Assembly: GCA_964016875.1 (NCBI GenBank) | Contig: OZ024718.1 | Span: 3,105,001-3,169,000 of the forward strand | Reading direction: 5' to 3' | Source of the DNA: Fallopia convolvulus | Taxonomy: Eukaryota; Streptophyta; Magnoliopsida; Caryophyllales; Polygonaceae | Length of the DNA stretch: 64,000 nt | Part shown: one piece after another, positions 25,100-38,464 of the stretch | How the letters are laid out: each line of letters begins with the position of its first letter | Numbering within the stretch: position 1 is the first letter of the stretch | Notes under the pieces: model-generated | Told to the model about the DNA's origin: nothing | The model's database searches: none | Seen by the model: only the letters and a program-made list of their open reading frames with translations | Program-made: the position numbers and the translations under genes

Positions 25100-26997
25100 T
25101 ATTTGTTCCATTTGTTTTTCGCCACACGAAGCTCACATTCACGAATACACCTCTCTTCCTCTGAAACCGAGCGAATCATTTCTCTTCGTCTCTATTTCTC
25201 CGTCGCTTCGCCTCCGTCATCTCTCCCTCTTTCTCTCCTCCTTCTGTACGGTGGGCTTGCACTTCGAATTCGCGGTCTCTGTGTAGCGCAGTGGTGGACG
25301 GTGTTTTCAGGTGAGTGAATTAGGGTTTCAATTTTGTTATATATTTTTTATGGAGTGGCGCGAGACTGCGTGATTGAGGTCGAATCGCGGAGGCTTGAAC
25401 TTAGGGTTTCGTTTCTCGATCTGCAGGGGGTGCGGAGAAGTGATGACTGTTCGATTAGGGGAGTGTTGAATCGATTGGCGGGATTTCTTTTTCGGATGGA
25501 GGGAGGTAGCGTCTCTTCTGCCTTACTTACTCTGGTACTTTCCATTTTTTCCATTTTGGTATCAAATGTGTTGTTTTTGTTCTTTCTTCTGGCTTGTAGA
25601 TGCGTCGGTAAACAGATTTGTTGTAAAATGTTGGAACCTAGACTTTCAATTGATCTTTGGCGTGGAAAGGTGGGGGAGTGTGCTCGGTTTTGTGGATTAC
25701 ATTATCTAATCTTGCAAGGGATGGACGGATTGTTTAGTTTAGTTAACTTGTTTGCTTAGTTGCTAATTTTTCTTTCAAGGTGTGAACTTTTGGTGTTTAG
25801 GAGTTTCAGCTCTCTCAGCTGCAAGTGGGTTGAACGGATTTCACTGGATTGTTTGTAGCCTAGTGGTTGTAACTAATTTAAAAGCACCTGTGTAGTTATA
25901 TTATATTCATCATTATATTTTCCATAAATTGGGGTTTGTGATTATGTAGCTGATGCATTTTATACACTCACTAAATTTTGCAAACTTTATTGTGTTGTTG
26001 TTTCACCTTGATCATGACAAGATTAATCTTTAATAATTGGTCGAGAAATTTTACATGGCACCATTAAGGCTCAGATTTTTCAGTGTGATGGGCAATTGCA
26101 TTTTGTATTTTTGTAATTTAAATATTAGCTATGAGAAATAAATTGTTGTGTTTCAGTTTAAAATTAGTATAGCATTTACAAACATATTCATACAATAATA
26201 GCAAGCTTTTTAAAGCAACTTTTTGCTTCAAAACATAAATGCATTTTATAGTAAAATGTATTACAGAAGCGTGATCTGATTGAGTGAATTGGATTTTTGT
26301 GACTTTATAATAATTCTGATGTGAGATCCATGTGTGGTTTGAAGCTCGATAAAATTGGTAGAGAAGGGCTCACATAGACTTTTCCAAATCATATAGACTG
26401 GGATTGTCCATCAAGTGAGACTAGAAAAGTCCAAAACCCTATGATACCCTGTATAGTTTCCCTGATTATCTTTTACTGTTTGTTGGTTTTCTTAAATCTT
26501 ATATATCTGTGTGTGTGTGTCAAAGTTTGCATTTGTGGTTGTCATGTCATCACATGCTTAGAGTTTAAATATTTTATGGTCCTCAACACAGGAGAAATGT
26601 AAGTATAAAACCTTGTGATTCAGCAATTAAAATTACGTCATCCACAGGAAGAGTTATTAGTATTTGCATGCAGGATTCAAGTGTTGTTTTTATTTTTGTA
26701 AATCATGAATATAGGTGTTTCAGATTATATACGTGGGATTTGGACTCCAGGTATTCTATAAATCGTTATTGTCCATTTCTTTTGGTAATGATTTTTTCAA
26801 TAGATATTGTTATATATTTGTAGTGATTATTCTTCATGAATATTTATTTTTGTGATGCGTTTTTTTCCTTTCACTTTTGGTTCCTTAAAGACTAAAGGCA
26901 CATTGTTTTGGGGTTCCATTACTGTATGGGTCTTAATATTTTCGTTTGGTCATTGATACAAACATCTATTTGACAAGTGCAACTGTATCTTGTGTAG
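25100..26997 (+). other. Probable 5' UTR exon (about 25100-25310) and long leader intron of the Agenet gene
   Basis: A pyrimidine-rich, higher-GC stretch (CTCTTCCTC, TCTCCGTCGCTTCGCC) ends at 25310 with the donor TTTTCAG|GTGAGTG. The acceptor TTGTGTAG at 26990-26997 lies ten bases before the start codon at 27008. This gives a leader intron of roughly 1.7 kb, a common arrangement for large plant nuclear genes. Open frames inside it (25334-25759) are not supported as genes. Confidence 0.6.
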
Positions 26998-27007
26998 GGA
27001 TACACCG

Positions 27008-30000
27008 ATGGATTATGATGGAAGTGATACTCAAGGTCATAATCTTCAGCTAACTGGCGAGGGTAGATCCAAGTCTTCATCAGTGTCGAGGCCATATGCT
27101 TTTCCTAGGTTTGATTTCGAAGATAACCTCCAGGGGCATCTAAGATTTGACAGCCTTGTTGAAAGTGAGGTTTTTCTTGGCATCCAAAGTCAAGAAGACA
27201 ATCAGTGGATAGAAGACTTTTCCAGGGGAAGTAATGTGATTGAATTTAGTTCTAGTGCTACTGAATCTTGTTCTATTACTCGACGTAATAATGTTTGGTC
27301 TGAGGCAACATCATTAGAATCTGTTGAACTGTTACTAAAGTCTGTTGGGCAAGAGCAGATAGTTCCTAGAGACACTTTTAGTGAAATTAGCAATACCTTT
27401 AATGAATTGGGTGACTTGACAAAGAAAATGGACCCTAAATTTGAGCATGATAACATAGATAGTGAGTATATGGGAATTTCAGATGCCAGTATGCCTCAGG
27501 ATGAGCTGCTGAATGATATTTCAGGCTTGGAAAATCATGTAGAAGGGAAGTTATCACAGGTGGAGGAAATCACTATTTCTCAAGTGCATTTAGTCCAAAA
27601 TCATGAAAGTTCAACTCAAATGTGTGTGGATATTCTTGAGGAAGAATGTAGAGAGCCTGTAACTGAAGGAGATCCACCTTTAGGCACTGAAAGTGATGAT
27701 AAAATTGAACCAGGGGTTCAATGTATTGTTCCCGAATCTGTGAACAGAACTGAAGATAGTTCATCTCACACTGTTGTACCAGTTCAAGATGTGAATTTTA
27801 ACACCAGGATTCCAGGATCTTCAAATTCACCTGATCAGGTAAGCAGCCATGATCTTGAGGGCAGTGATAATTTGGTTAATGTTGCTTGTGATGATACCAG
27901 CGAGCAGCTTTCATCACAGGGGATGGCTAATGCAGATACTGGAATAATGGACCATAGCAAGGTTGATCACACTTTGCATGCTGAAGAGGTTTCTTGTAGC
28001 TTTAGCTTGAATGTGGAACGTGCAGACAAGGGAACTGGTACTGAAGTTACTATTAATGCGAATGAATCCTCTATTATGTCTTGCACACAGGATACTCAAT
28101 CTCAGTTGCAGGAGGAAGTGGGCAGGGATAATTCTTTAACATCACCAACTATACTTGGGGAACATCAAGCTGATGTTTTGCCATCTAGTAGAGTGGTGAC
28201 TGATGCTTTGACTGGCAATGATACACTAACAGATAATTCAGAACTGAACACTACTAAGTTTAACAGCCTTAATGATGAAAGCCATTCCATTTCAGAACCA
28301 AAGACTGATTCAGCTCTGCAATTAGATGAGAAATCGAGCAATGACAAAGTGGATACCGTGACTGAAAGCTCACATAAAGAAGTCGGACCAAGTGATGATG
28401 TTACAGGGAGTCTCTCTCCGTCAACTTTGATCAAAAGGGAGGATGTTCACTCATTAAATAAGATAACAAATGCCAATATTGCTGACGTGGCTGAATCTTT
28501 GGGTTTTCCTGTATCATCCTCTTCTGTTGAGTTGACTATGGAGACAAGTGGAGTTGAAAATATGAAGGATCTTCATGATGCTTCGCCAGTCATTGTGGAT
28601 GGATCCAGGTTTGCCGATGGTTATAAGAAATTTTTAGAGGATGAAGCAGCGGTTCAACTTTCTAATGTCCATGAAAGTGGGGATGTTTCCTTGGATGCAA
28701 AGAAAGAAGAGAAAAGAAAGATGTGTACTGATGTTACTGACATAAGTTCTGAGGCTTGTGTTGCTCCAGCTTGTGACCAGAGAATGCAGTCACCAACCAT
28801 AATGGAAAGTCCTATTCATGACGAGCCTATAGGTAATCAACCACAACCAGATATTCTGGCCGAGACAGAGCCAGGTACGTAGTGAAATTTGATGATTATT
28901 ATGGGAGTAGTTTTGCCTCTACCACTGAGCCAAACCAGTCCTTAATATGATGAGAGCACTATGTCTGTTTACATTATCTGTTCATTCTATTGCTAAGCTT
29001 TCTTCTCCATCTCTTATATTGACTTAGATTATACAATTTTCTGTACTCAGAAACCAATTCTGTTCCTTGCAAGAGGAACAATGACCATGTTGAAAAGGAA
29101 AACAACGAGGAGATGCAGGAACGATCGTTTGGAAGAAAATCTTCTCATTCAGATAAGGAAGATGAGAGTGGTGCTAGAATGCCAATTGGTGCATGTTCAT
29201 CAACTTTGAGTAGTGCTGATCATGCGGCAACTGAACTAGACAGTTCATGTGAGGCTAAATTTGACAAGCGCCATGATTCTACTGCTTCTCAGCTTCCTGA
29301 TACCATAGGAAAGCTCATTCCAGCTATGGAGACTTGTAATACTGCAAGTGGGAGCGAATCTCAGACAGCGAATTCAAGTGATTGCTCAAAGGGATTGGAA
29401 GCTCTCCCTGGCTGTGATGGTTCACTTCTGAACAAGGGCAATGATGCAGAAGGATTTTTATCAGCCGCAGGTGATAATTCTTCCCATGTTTGTGTTGTAT
29501 TATATTAATGCTTTAGTGCTTACTTCTTTTCTATCTATATTAAATCCTAGTTATTATCTTATGCCTTGGAAAAATTCTATGGTGAGTAAGGTCTGATAAG
29601 GTCCCCTCCTTAATCTGTCGAAAAATCCACATAACAAAGAGCTGCAGTATGCCATTTCTATAATCTTTCAGGAAATTAAAAGCTCTGTATGCATGAAAAT
29701 TTGTTGCAAGTTCCATTCATTAATGAATACATGCTATTTCCTGGATTTTGCTGGGTTATTGTCCCCCAAAAACGCCCATTACGATTTGCTTGCCACTTTG
29801 TTGTTTATAGACTAGATGCACTTCTTTCCTTTCTGAAGGTGGCTTTCTAGCTACAATCTATTCTTGCCCAGGAAAAAAAACTCAACTTGCTAAATTCAAC
29901 CATCTTTACAGATCCTCTGAGGGCTGCATGTAATTCTCCTACAATCATTATTTGCTCTGATGCTCAAATTCCTGATGAAAGAAAGCAAGAGGGATTTGGA

Positions 30001-33000
30001 GGCTCTGAGCTTGAGAGTAAGCCCTCAACTTCTGAGGATCCGAAAGTAAAAGACACTTCTGCGGATGATAACAGCTTCACTTTTAAGGTCAATTCACTAC
30101 CAGATGTTGTTGAAAAAGAAAAGGACAACAATTGGACACCATTCCCTATTGCTACAATGCACAAGTCTTCAGTGGTAAGTATATTCTAAGCAGCACTGAT
30201 TATCTTCTTTTACACATAAGCACCATACATGATTGGCTTCTGGATGTTATTTGCAAATATTTCTTGCTACAAGGTCATATCAACTGTTCATTTTTTCTGT
30301 ACTCACGTGTATGAATTCCTGAAGGTTTTGGAGGGAGTGGCGACACCTGATGTGGATAAGATACAGGCGCCACCCGAAATTCCAGGCTCTGGTCCTGCAG
30401 AACATGCTCATGGAGTGTCGAAAACTACTTCTGGACGTAAAAGACGTGGATCTGGGAAGGGAGCTGCCGAGGAGAATTCACAGACAGGGTTTAATGGGAA
30501 TGAAATAACCCCAGATAAGCCTTCTCGCAAAAGGGGTAAACTTTCAAGTGTTTCTTTAAGTCCCGGCAGCAGTCTACCTGGTCAGTTTGCAGGGTTGCAG
30601 ACGACTCCCAAAGAACAAAAAAGTAAGAAGCTAACAACCACGGCAGCCACTCCTACTTCTGCACTTCCAGATTTGAATGCTTCAGCTTTGAAGAATCACG
30701 CGTCCCCATCAACAGTATTTCAGCAGTCTTTCACTGACTTGCAGCAAGTTCAATTGCGGGCACAGATCTTTGTTTATGGATCATTAATGTTCGTCTCCTC
30801 TTAAACATTCTATTCCTTCTACCTTTTACATGCTTAAATTTTATAGACTGTAGGATTCTCTTCTTCGAGAAAGAAGATATCGGAGCCTGATATGTAGTCT
30901 GGCTCAAAATTTTGCACATGGATTTTGGTAAAAGCCATCTAATTAGAATATATTATCCACCATTCCCTTGAAATATGTTGTGTGAGCCTAAATTGTGTTT
31001 CATTGTTTTTGCAGCCAAGGGACAGCCCCTGATGAAGCCTGCATGGTGTCAGCTTTTGGGCCATCTGGTAGCTTCCAATACAAGTGTGCAAGTTATTATT
31101 GCTTTTGTGCAATTATGCTTTTGTCTCTGACATGTTTCCTAACATACTGTAGATAGAGAAAGAGGTGTGTGGGAGCCAGTGTGGCAAGCTGCCATGGAAA
31201 GGGCTCGTGGTAAAAAATCCCAGCCTATGTGTGAAAGCCCTATGAACTCTCATTCGACTGGTATTGTGGATAGAGATTTATGTTTTCAGTTATTTGGCTG
31301 TGTTTTGAGTGGGTTTTCTATATGATTGCTCTTGATTGGATTTTGGTCGAATCTTTCAGGTGCTAAAGTGCCCGAGGTAGCTGGTAAACAAGTTTTCTCA
31401 CAAAGTAAGGTGTTTCAGTCGCCTGTTAGCCGAACTGGCAGCAAAGCTAACCCGTCAACAATCTTAAGTCCCATAATACCTCTGTCGTCCCCACTTTGGA
31501 GTATTTCTACACCTTACCATGATGTTTCACAGTTGAGTGGCCATCCGAGAAGGCCTATTTTGGATTACCAGTCTGCAGTTTCTCCCTTGCACTCTTATCA
31601 GATTCCATCTGTACGGAATATCGTAGGTCACACCACTTGGCCGTCTCAGGTGACCTGTTCTCCCAGTCCATGGGCTTCACAAACCCCTGCTATAAGTGTA
31701 AATGTTCCCTTTACTACCACACCAGTTAGTGAAAAGATGCAACTGACTCCTTTAAAGGATTTATCATTGCCTGCACCACCATCTTGTGTCAAGGATGCCC
31801 CATCTACTCCGTTGGTTCCAACTGGTGGCTCTGGCACCGTGCTTGCAGGGAGCTCCCAAGTGCCTGACCAAACCAAAGGTACTGTGTCACCAGTAGTGCC
31901 TACTGCAGACCCAAAACCTAGAAGAAGAAAGAAATCTCAAGCCTCTAATGATATTCCCCAGAGTTCTCTGCTTTCCCAATCTCAATCAGAACAAATAGTT
32001 GCTTCCCCTCTACCAACCCCTGCACCACTGGTTCCTGTTACAACTCCATGTCCTGTGGCAACATCTATGAAAGATGCTTCTCCTGCTTGCTCTACTCCTC
32101 TACTGCAAGTAGGTCGTTTGGATGCTGGAACAGTTTCTGCTTGCTCAGAGGAGACCTTGGGCAAAGTTACAGATGCTAAACTGCAGGCAGAGGAGGCTGC
32201 TGTCTCAGCTGCTACTGCTATAAGCCATTGCCAAGGTTTATGGAGTGAGTTAGCTAAGCAGGAGCCTGGGACAGCTCAAGAAGCTGAAGTGAAAATAGCT
32301 GCTGCTGCAGGAGCAGCTGCAGCTGCAGCTTGTGTTGCAAAAGCTGCTGCAGCAGCTGCTAGGGTTGCATCAAATGCTGCATTGCAGGCAAAACTAATGG
32401 CTGATGAAGCATTGGCTCCTAGTAGAATTTCCGGTGGAGCTCAAAATGGGAATGTAGTCTCTAATGTGCACAGTGTGGGAAGTGCTACACCTGCGTCCAT
32501 CTTAACAGGTGATGGTGGGAACACTCAATCCAGTTCCATACTGTTTGCTGCCAGAGAAGCAGCTAAGAGGAGAATAGAAGCTGCTTCAGCTGCTGCAAAA
32601 CAAGCTGAAAATCTGGATGCTATATTAAAAGCTGCTGAGCTTGCAGCTGAAGCTGTATCTCAAGCAGGAAAAATTGTTGCAATGGGTGACCCGCTGCCTT
32701 TGAAAGAATTAATAAATGCTGGCCCAGAAGGCTACTGGAAGTTGTCCCAGGCTGCTTCTAAGTTAGTTCTAAAATCAGGCAACGCGAATAAAGAACAAAT
32801 CAGTATAGATGGTGCTCAAGGTGCTATGATTCCTATTGAGGAAAATAGGGTTGGTCCTTCAGGTGTGAAAGGAAATGAAGGCACAGATCAAGGTAAGACT
32901 CTTCCAGGAGAGCTCTCAAATTACCCATTTGATAATAATGCTAAAAGTGCAGATACGATCTCAGAATCAACAGGTGTCGGTGTAGCCAAGAACCGTGAAT

Positions 33001-36000
33001 TTTCTGCTACGGTCCAAGGAAACAGCTCAGGAGCTGCAAGTGTTCAAGACGAGCTTGAGGATTTGGGTATAGTACAAGGAAACAGCATCATGGAGGGATC
33101 TATTGTTGAGGTCTGTGCATTTTTTACCTTTTTATCTTGTTATTCTGTTTGATTGTCACTTTTTGAGATATGCAAGTATTCTAAAACTTTCTAATGAAAG
33201 ATGGATTTAAAATCTTTAATGAAAGATGGATCTAAAATAATGAATGACGGATGTAACTGTGTCACTAATGTTACTGATTGCTTGCTAGTGTTCTTTTATG
33301 CTTGGCTTACCCTAGTTTCTCTTGTTTTTAACTTCTTTCAGGTATACAAGGATAATGATGGTCTTAAGCCGGCCTGGTTCTCAGCCAACGTTTTGAAATT
33401 ACAAGACGGAAAAGCTTTTGTGCAGTATACTAGTCTATTATCAAAAGAAGGTATTGCCTAATGAAAATACATCTTTATAATAAATTTCCTAATTACAAAA
33501 GTTCTCTGATATTGTTTTCTGTCCCTTTTCACTCCATGTGATACACTTCTGGGGTCATTATGTTCCATATGGTGTTAGTATTTTTGCCTTTTGAGCACAC
33601 TGATATGCATCATTTCAGCTTTTATTATTTTATCTGTGGGTGGGTGTTTTCTTTGTTGATAGGTTCTCTCTTTTTCTTTTACAGTATGCAATACTATATG
33701 TCAGTTTCTTGTGAATGATATATCTCCCCTGAGAACAGCTTATTTCCCTTAGGATGGTTTCCTCTGTGTTGTGAACTTGTGTGAATCTTTCCTCTTTACT
33801 CTAACGACCACTAGTGAAACTAAAATGTTATTTGTTAGGCCTTTCCTTAGACCATGACTGCTTGGTTGTACGCGGAGTGTTTGTTTCAAATAGTAACTAA
33901 CACAAATTTTAATAAACACTCTATTTGCACATATGTCACAGGTCATGACAACCTCAAGGAATGGGTGGCAGTAGAAGGCGGAGGAAAGGCACCAAGAATA
34001 CGACCTGTCCTTCCAATAACTGGTTCACACTGGCAAGGAACTAAGAAGAGACGCAGGTCAGCAATGGGAAGTTATACTTGGACTGTTAGAGATATGGTCG
34101 ACGTGAGCATTCAAGATAGGTTTGTCAAATCTCTTTATGTTCATTTTATTTATTTGTTGATTATCATTCTTGATGCAAGAAGTGTGTATTAAATTTAGGA
34201 GTTAAGATATAATTATGCAAAGTGAATTGAAGTAACACAATTTACAATTAATATTCTAGAAGTATCAAAGATAATTTAAAATATAATAATATGAGAATAG
34301 AGCTAGATAGGGTTGGAATGGGTAGAGTGGGAAAAAAAAAGGGAAGGACAGTGAGGTATTGATATTTTTGAAAGATCCAACTCTTTGGTTCTCGTAAGCT
34401 AGATGGTGAGATGGTCAAGATTTTGACTTCAAAGTCGGATCTCTTCCAACCCTTTCCTGCTCTTCATGTTACATTATTTCTGCTCTTACATAGTGAGTAG
34501 ATTTTGGAAATTTTGGTTCCTTTTTTAAAGGGGAAGGAATGCGTGTTTTAATCACTTAATGATACTTTAGTATAGAGTCATAGAGATCTTTCAGACACGT
34601 AATCTTGCGATGTCCTTTACCTCCCTTCCCTTGTTCTAATTTATAATGTGTGTATGTATTTCTTATGGATTTTCCTCTTTTTCTCCTAGACATTTATTAT
34701 CTCTTTAGATCTAATTGATTTTCCCATTGAACTTGTCTTTTCAGTTGGTGGGAAGGCATTGTAACTGAAAAGAATGAGAAAGATGAGACAACATTGACTG
34801 TCCATTTTCCAGGTGTGTTGAATTTGTGAATCAAGTGAAGAAGCATTCATAAACTTGAGCTGTGATATGATTGTGACCATTTTATATTTGCAGCTCGAGG
34901 AGAGACATCAGCTGTTAGTGTTCAACAGCTACGCCCATCACGTATTTGGAGCAATGGAAGTTGGGTGGAGTGGTCAAGACTGAGAGTGCAAGACCACAGT
35001 ACTGAGGTATTATCTAAATTAAAACTATAATCTATTTTTCAATTTCACTCTGGGTCCTTGATATTCATCAAATGATTCATATCCCTATTTTTCTGTTTTG
35101 CTGACATTAGTTCTGTATATAATATAGTTAAATCCCATTTTGCTCATTAATGGACTGTTATCCATGTTTGCTGAGTGTAGAGTGATATGCCGCTAGAAAA
35201 ACGACCGAGGCTGCAAAGTCCAATAAGAAGCTCAAAAGGGAAAAATCAATCCTTGGCCGAAGCTGAGCCTGGTGCAGGAAAGACTGAAGAATCGAAATTG
35301 CAAGCTTTAACAGCTAGTGATAAAGTATTTAATGTTGGTAAGAATACCAAAGCTGAAACTAAACCTGATGCGCGGCGAACGTTGAGAACTGGCTTGCAGA
35401 AGGAAAAATCAAGAGTGGTTTTTGGCGTTCCAAAGCCCGGGACTGGGAAGAGGCAAAAATTCATGGAAGTTAGCAAACACTTCCCTGCAAATCAAAATAG
35501 AAAGGAGAATGAAACTAAAGATCCAGTAAAGTTTGCAAAGTATTTGATGCCTCAGGGAGCTGCAGCACGTTTACGGAAAAATCCATCTAGAGTTGATTCC
35601 AAAGAGAAGCAAGCTCCAAAAGTGTCTACATTCAAATCTCGTCCCATCTCAAATAGAACAGTGCCTCAGAAGGGTAAAACTGTCAGCACCACAAAAGCTG
35701 ATGAGCATCACAAAGCTCCAACGTCTACTGGGGAAGAAGTTCAAAAATCTGATGTCCACGAAGAAAATATATCAAATATGGCTGGGTCTTCGTCTGGAAT
35801 TGATGACACAGCTGATATACCTCTTTCCTCTTTATTTGCTAATCAGTTAGATGGTTCGAATAAGAAGTCCTCATTAAGTGCCAAAACTGAGCAGCTTAAT
35901 AAACGAAAGCATGTGCCATTTGGTGGGCAATTGACTAAAATTGATGAGGAAAAGGCAGCAGCTGAGTCTAGCGAGCCTCGCAGATCTAACCGCAGATTTC

Positions 36001-36706
36001 AGCCAACTCATAGGGTAAGTTTTTAAACTCAATTTCTATTGCATTATGCAAGCTACATTAAGTATCCGGGATGAACTAACTACCTTTCATGATGAACAGG
36101 CTATTCAGTTGAATAGGGTTAGTTAAGGAGTCATTGTAGTTAAAAAAACTAATTAAAGTTAATAAGTTAATTAGAGTTGAAAAACTAGTTAAAATAGTGG
36201 ATAAAATTAGTTAAAACTAATAAATTGTGTTTGTGCTTGTAAACTAGTTTCCTAGGTAGAAATCAAAGTAGTTTTTTTTTTAAAACTACCTTCTCTCTTT
36301 TTCTCTCTCCCCTCTTTCCTACCTCCCCACTACTTCGTCTCATCTTTTTACACAAATAGACTACCTTAAACTAGTAAATAAGCTAGTTTTTTTAGCTTAT
36401 CGTTTTAACTAACTAATTAATTAGTAACTAGTTTATTGGTGCATTACAAACACATTTTTAAGATTTATTTCAACTAGTTTGAGTTTATGAACTAGTTTAT
36501 TGACCATGTCAAACACAGCATTAGTTTGAACTCTATCAAAATTGTGGTAAAATAGATGGATTAATCAATGTTTCATATCTATCTTGCAGCTTTTAGAAGG
36601 ACTCCAGAGTTCATTGGTTATTCCCAAGATGTCTTCTGTCTCAAATGACAAAGGCCAAGGCCAAAAGAGCCGCGTTAAGAGCGCACCAACCAGATGTATT
36701 TGTTAA
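27008..36706 (+). CDS. Large Agenet/Tudor-like domain nuclear protein, G2484-1 family
   Basis: Thirteen exons join in frame: 27008-28874, 29051-29470, 29912-30174, 30325-30788, 31015-31067, 31153-31260, 31360-33110, 33342-33450, 33942-34119, 34745-34812, 34894-35006, 35181-36014 and 36590-36706, giving 2114 aa. The N-terminus MDYDGSDTQGHN, the block FTDLQQVQLRAQIFVYGSLI followed by QGTAPDEACMVSAFG, and the C-terminal Agenet pair match Arabidopsis G2484-1 (At4g17330). The first Agenet-like unit (EVYKDNDGLKPAWFSANVL) starts near residue 1640. The second (QDSWWEGIV ... LRPSRIW) spans about 1722-1790. Residues about 1328-1480 are alanine-rich and helical. The N-terminal third is acidic, Ser/Thr-rich and probably disordered. 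Several basic clusters (KKRRR, RRKK) suggest nuclear location. Agenet units are Tudor relatives that bind modified histones or other ligands; the target here is unknown. The last codons are less certain: reading through gives T-R-C-I-C-stop, while a splice at 36695 would stop at once. Confidence 0.93.
36110..36520. repeat. Inverted-repeat-rich insertion in the last intron of the Agenet gene
   Basis: The last intron contains many copies of ACTAGTTT / AAACTAGT and TTAATTAG in both orientations around 36120-36490. It ends near GTCAAACACAGCATTAG. This looks like a decayed MITE, but termini and target duplication could not be fixed. Confidence 0.35.
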
Positions 36707-37364
36707 AACTTACACCTTATTTATTCTCTTTTTTTTTTTGGGTTAAAGCATTTGCTGATTACTGTGAAACTGATATCCACTTTTTTTTGTATTCTGTCAG
36801 GAAAATGATTGTAGCTGATGTGGGGTTTGTGCTGAGCGACGTTTCGGGCTATTGATTTCATGTTATTAGTCAGCAGGGAAATGATTTATGTATATTTATC
36901 TGTTGAGGTTGTAGCTGTAAACTCTAGTCCTAGGATCTCGATATGAACTTGGGTTGATCAGAGTTGGATCCTGTTTTAGGATTTTTTTCAGTAGAGATTA
37001 GAATTTGAATTTAGTTTTGTATATGACCGCAACTGTAGATGGGTGTTTGAAGTTAAGACAATGCCTTTTTATGCCAGCCTTGCTCTAGTTGGTACACGAG
37101 TTGTAACTGTAGTATTTTTTTGGTACTTGGTTGCCCAGTTGGTTTCTGGAACGAGCTCGATAATTGATCTGGAAATGAGGGATAAATTGTTAGTTTTGCC
37201 CTGTTGGTTTCCGATCCGGAATGAGCTTGATAATTGATCTGGAATGTGGGATAAACTGAGCCCAGTTGGTTGGTAAGTAACAAAGAGGCTCGTCAAATGA
37301 AATGCCAAATAGGGATTTGATTATTGCGCGAAACAGCTAGTTAAGGCTGTATGTCTTAAACGAT

Positions 37365-38075
37365 AAACCGGATATCCGATCCGGAATAAAAGCGTAAAAT
37401 TGACAAAGTAAACTATCCGGTTTCAGTTAATGCGCAGACCAATTAACAAATCGGATAACCTAATCGCATTGATAAGTCGGATATCCGATCCGGAATAAAT
37501 GCTTGCACATTTTCTATCCGGTTTCAATTCATGCGCAGACCAATTAACAAATCGGATAACCGAATCTCATTGATAAGTCGGATATCCGGTTATATTGGAA
37601 ACGGATATCCGGTTTATTGCAAACGGATATCCGATCCGGAATAAATGCTTGCACATTTTCGGATATCTGTACAATTTTAATTCTAAGCAAATGCGGATAT
37701 CCGGATCTTTTTAGCTCAATTGCCCAGAAAGTTTGGATATCCGATTTTTACAAATTATTCTAATAAGTTGAATCCGGATATCCGGATGTAAATTTTTTAA
37801 TCTAAGCTCACTCCAAACCTTTCCGGATATCAGATTTTATAGTCTGTTTTTGTTCCAAGCTTAGCTCTACCAGTTACGGAAATCCGATTTTATAATTTAT
37901 TCTCATCAGTTAAATCCGGATATCCGGATGTTTTAATTTTGTTCCAAGCTCACTCCAAACGTTTCCGGATATCCGGATTTTATAGCTTGTCTCAAGCTTA
38001 GTCCTACCATTTCCGGATTGTGATTTTGCATTAAAAATTTATCCAAACATAAAACTGCACCTCAGATATCCGAAT
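37365..38075. repeat. Palindromic CGGATATCCG-rich tandem array between convergent genes
   Basis: About fourteen copies of GGATATCC or one-base variants lie between 37369 and 38070, several as TCCGGATATCCGGA. Two subarrays are visible. One has a unit of about 105 bp (GGATATCCGATCCGGAATAAA ... GCGCAGACCAATTAACAAATC) at about 37370-37600. The other has a unit of about 143 bp (GGATATCCGGATGT ... AGCTCACTCCAAAC) at about 37770-38020. No coding frame is associated. It separates the 3' ends of the plus-strand Agenet gene and the minus-strand PQT3-like gene. Confidence 0.8.
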
Positions 38076-38464
38076 TGCACGAATCTTCCATTCTAAACAT
38101 AGTGTTTACAAACACGAATACATAAAATCAATGGAAACAAAAACTCATCTTTTTATATTTTGAACGTACATAGAACAGTTTTCCTTTGGCTGCAACTTGC
38201 AAAAGAGTTTTGATATTTGAAAAGACGACTCAAATTTTCACAGGAACTCTTGTACCAAAGCAAAATAGGAAAAGAATAGTGAAATTAAGCTATAAATAAT
38301 ATTACAATTTCACTGATTTCGATCCCAAATTTCAAGATACGAGCCAAATCCTTAAGCCAAAAACCCAAGGGCTCCTATTACATTTGGGTGGTCACAAATC
38401 CTTTAGCCACCCCCAAGCAAAAAGAAAGTACACATTTATCACTTGATCTTTGGGTACCGAGGAT

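Noticed and set aside
25334..25759. 141-codon open frame with a hydrophobic stretch
   Set aside because: It sits inside the leader intron of the Agenet gene, has no homology that I recognise, and intron T-richness explains the hydrophobicity.
34395..34460. tRNA-like stretch in an intron of the Agenet gene (GGTGAGATGGTCAAGATTTTG)
   Set aside because: Resembles the start of a tRNA-derived SINE, but no B box or 3' tail could be defined.
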